This document shows positions 6,931 to 7,540 of a stretch of DNA of 7,540 nt, in pieces. Below the pieces are notes generated by a model. The model had not been told where the DNA came from and did not search any database. It saw only the letters and a list, made by a program, of their open reading frames with translations. Numbering within the stretch: position 1 is the stretch's first letter; every line of letters starts with the position of its first letter. The DNA is taken from the NCBI GenBank assembly GCA_013140465.1, contig JABFST010000354.1, forward strand, positions 1-7,540. Reading direction: 5' to 3'. This DNA comes from Methylococcaceae bacterium. GTDB taxonomy: Bacteria; Pseudomonadota; Gammaproteobacteria; Methylococcales; Methylomonadaceae. Made by a program: the position numbers and the translations under genes.

Positions 6931-7205
6931 GGCATAAGTATCTACACAAGTCATTAGCCCGTCATTCCGGCATGGATGCCGGAATCTAGTGCCACGGACG
7001 GTTGCTTCGGTAAGCTGTAAGTGCTTGATTTAGCATTGCCGTCATAGTGAACATTCACATCCGTGTGACTGGATTCATGCAGGGCGATCCCTGCCCTGCA
7101 CCCTAACGGGTTAATGCAAATCCGCTCCCGGCGGATTTGTCTGGCATCCATGCCAGCATGACGGTGCTTTTATAACTTGCTCAAACTTGTGTAAATACCT
7201 ATGCC
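6931..7205. mobile_element. MITE-like element, copy A (275 bp)
   Basis: The ends are 21-bp inverted repeats with two mismatches: GGCATAAGTATCTACACAAG at 6931 and its partner ending CCTATGCC at 7205. It is flanked by CTCAG on both sides (6926-6930 and 7206-7210), a probable 5-bp target duplication; a 3-bp TCA with ends one base longer is an equally possible reading. Inside each end sits a further inverted pair that is itself palindromic: ATTCCGGCAT-GG-ATGCCGGAAT (6964-6985) and CTGGCAT-CC-ATGCCAG (7141-7156), each next to a GTCAT/ATGAC flank. A 66-bp stretch (7075-7140) absent from copy B holds two more hairpins. There is no transposase, so any movement would need an enzyme encoded elsewhere. 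The IS family is not recognised. Confidence 0.8.
7078..7139. repeat. Two hairpins in a module unique to copy A
   Basis: TGCAGGGC (7078-7085) pairs with GCCCTGCA (7093-7100), and CAAATCCGC (7117-7125) pairs with GCGGATTTG (7131-7139). Both stems are perfect, with loops of 7 and 5 nt. In copy B the corresponding stretch 7075-7140 is reduced to a single A, which suggests gain or loss of a discrete hairpin module. Confidence 0.75.
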
Positions 7206-7231
7206 CTCAGGGAGAGGGCTGGGGAGAGGGG
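7206..7231. repeat. Right half of the split palindromic repeat
   Basis: CTCAGGGAGAGGGCTGGGGA and the bases following continue the repeat interrupted at 6930. It starts with the CTCAG that duplicates the left flank of copy A. Read on the minus strand, it matches the order of the intact element at 3406-3440. Confidence 0.75.
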
Positions 7232-7310
7232 ATGTAAATCAATCAGTTAAACTCCCTCATCCCAACTTTTTCGCTGAGGGAATAGGCATCATCTGGCTCT
7301 ATGCCTCTGC

Positions 7311-7540
7311 GGCATAAGTATCTACACAAGTCATTAGCCCGTCATTCCGGCATGGATGCCGGACTCGTTAGAGCGCATAGCGAATCCAGTGCCACGGACG
7401 GTTGCTTCGGTAAACTGTAAGTGCTTGATTTAGCATTGCCATCATAGTGAACATTCACATCCATGTGACTGGATACTGGCATCCATGCCAGTATGACGGT
7501 GCTTTTATAACTTGTTCAAACTTGTGTAGATACCTATGCC
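7311..7540. mobile_element. MITE-like element, copy B (230 bp)
   Basis: Same family and orientation as copy A, 105 bp downstream. The 21-bp terminal repeats differ at one base (GGCATAAGTA at 7311; TACCTATGCC ending at 7540). Over the roughly 210 shared bases I count about seven substitutions from copy A, mostly transitions. Copy B lacks the 66-bp hairpin module of A but has a 20-bp insertion (7364-7383) beside the left inner palindrome (7346-7363). The right inner palindrome is at 7476-7491. The element ends on the last base of the window, so its right flank and any target duplication cannot be read. The left flank is CTCTGC, not CTCAG. Confidence 0.8.

Larger units (their letters stand above)
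6868..7540. other. Gene-free tail region built from repeats
   Basis: No gene is supported on either strand over 670 bp. The region holds the rest of a solo terminal repeat, a split CCCTCTCC/GGAGAGGG repeat (6916-6930 and 7206-7231), two MITE-like elements (6931-7205, 7311-7540), and between them two short stems: TCCCTCA near 7253 with TGAGGGA near 7275, and AGGCAT/ATGCCT around CATCTGGCTCT near 7283-7305. The minus-strand frame at 6954-7151 lies wholly inside the first element. Confidence 0.7.

Noticed and set aside
6954..7151. Minus-strand open frame of 65 residues in copy A
   Set aside because: It lies wholly in the hairpin-rich element, and much of it falls in the module copy B lacks, so it is not conserved between copies.
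6931..7540. CRISPR array
   Set aside because: There are only two long copies with inverted ends and internal indels; no short regular repeats with unique spacers and no cas genes.

Overview
This 7.5 kb window looks like an ordinary chromosomal segment of a gammaproteobacterium with a repeat-rich genome. The evidence is a QueG of standard form, an RhlE-type DEAD-box helicase, an NdvB-like beta-1,3-glucan synthase resembling the Pseudomonas form, and a tRNA with an encoded CCA. The scattered GTCATTCCGGCATGGATGCCGG-type hairpins and CCCTCTCC/GGAGAGGG repeats recall gammaproteobacterial methanotrophs (Methylococcales). That last placement is inference from repeat style and cannot be settled here. 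No transposase, phage or plasmid gene, CRISPR array or defence gene is visible.

Layout. Positions 1-114 hold the C-terminal tail of a gene cut by the window edge. Positions 115-561 are non-coding but rich in inverted repeats: a MITE-like block at 170-326 contains a perfect 30-bp palindrome. A tRNA-Arg(CCU) at 562-638 follows, with a plausible extended -10 promoter. Next comes a two-gene plus-strand unit: an RhlE-like RNA helicase (815-2107) and epoxyqueuosine reductase queG (2136-3200), 28 bp apart. A 370-bp spacer carries small dispersed repeats. Then comes a large membrane protein (3571-6177) joining a periplasmic GH17 domain to a cytoplasmic GT2 synthase domain. A spacer with two inverted repeats precedes a small NlpC/P60 peptidoglycan hydrolase, a probable lipoprotein (6385-6867). 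The last 670 bp are non-coding and hold two near-identical MITE-like elements (6931-7205 and 7311-7540) plus a solo terminal repeat at 6857-6877.

Function. The helicase, tRNA and QueG all concern RNA or translation, but QueG modifies GUN-anticodon tRNAs and so would not act on the neighbouring tRNA-Arg(CCU). The GH17-GT2 protein and the NlpC/P60 protein are both envelope proteins: one makes and remodels a periplasmic beta-glucan, the other cuts peptidoglycan peptides. Nothing proves a shared pathway.

The part most worth a second look is the 3' end. One non-autonomous element sits in the loop of another palindromic repeat with a CTCAG target duplication. Its two copies differ by swapped hairpin modules. 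A third end of the same element appears to supply the last codons and stop of the NlpC/P60 gene.
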